In this document: one piece after another, positions 34,513-34,797 of the stretch
How the letters are laid out: each line of letters opens with the position of its first letter
Numbering within the stretch: the first letter of the stretch is position 1
Assembly (NCBI GenBank): GCA_043758775.1
Contig: JAYVMU010000029.1
Coordinates: 1-34,797 of the forward strand
Source: JACMMS01 sp043758775
Lineage (GTDB): Bacteria; Pseudomonadota; Gammaproteobacteria; Burkholderiales; Methylophilaceae
Length of the DNA stretch: 34,797 nucleotides
Direction: 5' to 3'
Made by a program: the position numbers and the translations under genes
The notes under the pieces: generated by a model
Databases searched by the model: none
Seen by the model: the letters and a program-made list of their open reading frames with translations, nothing else
What the model was told of the DNA's origin: nothing

Positions 34513-34598
34513 TTCACTTTTCCCTTCGCAAGCATTATCCTGTTCAGGTTCAAAGGGTAATTTCTCAGTCGCAATAAAGCAACACCCCTAAAGTTTTC
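34513..34598 (-). promoter_or_regulatory. TPP riboswitch
   Basis: On the minus strand the THI-box blocks appear in order: GGGGTG (from 34588), CTGAGA, ACCCTTTGAACCTGAACAGG, ATAATGC and GCGAAGGGAA, closed by ACTTT/AAAGT. TPP binding would repress thiS-thiC. Ends are approximate. Confidence 0.93.
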
Positions 34599-34603
34599 TA
34601 TTA

Positions 34604-34611
34604 CAAATATA
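34604..34611 (-). promoter_or_regulatory. Bacteroidota-type -7 promoter element
   Basis: The minus strand reads TATATTTG, matching the TAnnTTTG -7 element of Bacteroidota promoters, and sits about 15 bases before the TPP riboswitch, where a start site is expected. No good -33 partner is clear. Eight bases can match by chance; position is the main support. Confidence 0.5.
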
Positions 34612-34644
34612 GAAAGAAATTTAGCACATAGTCTAATTTTTAAT

Positions 34645-34797
34645 CTAAAAATTAACTCCCAGTCCTATTAAAAAACCATTGCTTACTTTGTTGTTTATGC
34701 CATAGGCAAGCACATAATCTACTCGCAATATTTTAAATATGTTTTCTAAGCCAAAGTTAAGTTCGTAGTAGTTTTTTAGTTTATCGGTAAACAGGGC
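34645..34797 (-). CDS. C-terminus of an outer-membrane protein, cut by the window end
   Basis: Only the last 50 codons lie in the window. The peptide includes YYELNFGLENIFKILRVDYV and ends in GFLIGLGVNF, a C-terminal Phe after alternating hydrophobic residues as in outer-membrane beta-barrels. The ELNxGxENIFKxLRVDYV pattern reminds me of the DUF5686/carboxypeptidase-regulatory-like proteins of Bacteroidota. All four Ile codons are ATA, unlike the betaproteobacterial genes of this window. It is upstream of, and co-directional with, thiS. Confidence 0.75.
   Translation of the reverse strand, partial: ALFTDKLKNYYELNFGLENIFKILRVDYVLAYGINNKVSNGFLIGLGVNF

Overview
The window looks like a chromosomal stretch from a methylotrophic betaproteobacterium, most likely a Methylophilaceae member close to Methylotenera. 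The grounds are a formaldehyde-activating-enzyme family gene, betaproteobacterial versions of Mpl, ErpA, NrdAB and UppP, the gene order argC / short coiled-coil membrane protein / bactofilin / erpA, and AT-leaning codon use. I could not run any search, so the family and genus calls rest on recognised motifs. I saw no tRNA, rRNA, CRISPR array, prophage or complete insertion sequence.

Layout. (1) 0.15-2.5 kb, plus strand: argC, a short membrane coiled-coil protein, bactofilin and erpA, ending at a strong hairpin. (2) 2.6-5.4 kb, minus strand: mpl, a TonB-like protein and a thioredoxin-like [2Fe-2S] ferredoxin, tightly packed. (3) 5.5-8.9 kb: metR and metE, divergent, with a perfect MetR box between them. 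(4) 8.9-13.4 kb: a four-gene minus-strand operon (YeiH-family transporter, Tat-exported sulfite-oxidase-family molybdoenzyme, diheme cytochrome c, DUF202 membrane protein) divergent from a LysR regulator, with a perfect 9-9-9 inverted repeat between them. (5) 13.4-18.0 kb: a promoter and cobalamin riboswitch leading into nrdA and nrdB. nrdA has an in-frame TAG inside its ATP-cone, and the nrdA-nrdB spacer carries a repeat-like sequence. (6) 18.1-21.9 kb: metH, convergent to nrdB. (7) 22-23.7 kb: a DoxX-like protein, a GNAT acetyltransferase and a Fae paralog whose catalytic His position is Met. (8) 23.8-29.2 kb, minus strand: uppP, asmA-like, a peroxiredoxin and mutY, apparently one operon. 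(9) 29.3-31.1 kb: a YidB-like protein and a large-subunit rRNA pseudouridine synthase with a long disordered N-terminus. (10) 31.2-32.1 kb: an unrecognised gene interrupted by an in-frame TAA. (11) 32.3-34.8 kb, minus strand: TPP riboswitch, thiS and thiC, then the tail of an outer-membrane protein.

How the genes work together. Cobalamin economy is a theme: metE (B12-independent) and metH (B12-dependent) lie within 10 kb of each other, and a B12 riboswitch controls the B12-independent class Ia ribonucleotide reductase, which implies a B12-dependent reductase elsewhere in the genome. The YeiH/molybdoenzyme/cytochrome operon looks like periplasmic sulfite handling.

Most important caution: the last ~1 kb (from about 33.8 kb to the end) looks like Bacteroidota, not Methylophilaceae. 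The thiC N-terminus, thiS, the TAnnTTTG-type promoter and the terminal outer-membrane-protein tail all have that character, while the thiC C-terminus is betaproteobacterial. Isoleucine codon use switches inside thiC from mostly ATA to ATT/ATC. This is either an assembly chimera joined at conserved thiC sequence or a recent recombination. Together with two isolated in-frame stops, it suggests a metagenome-derived contig.
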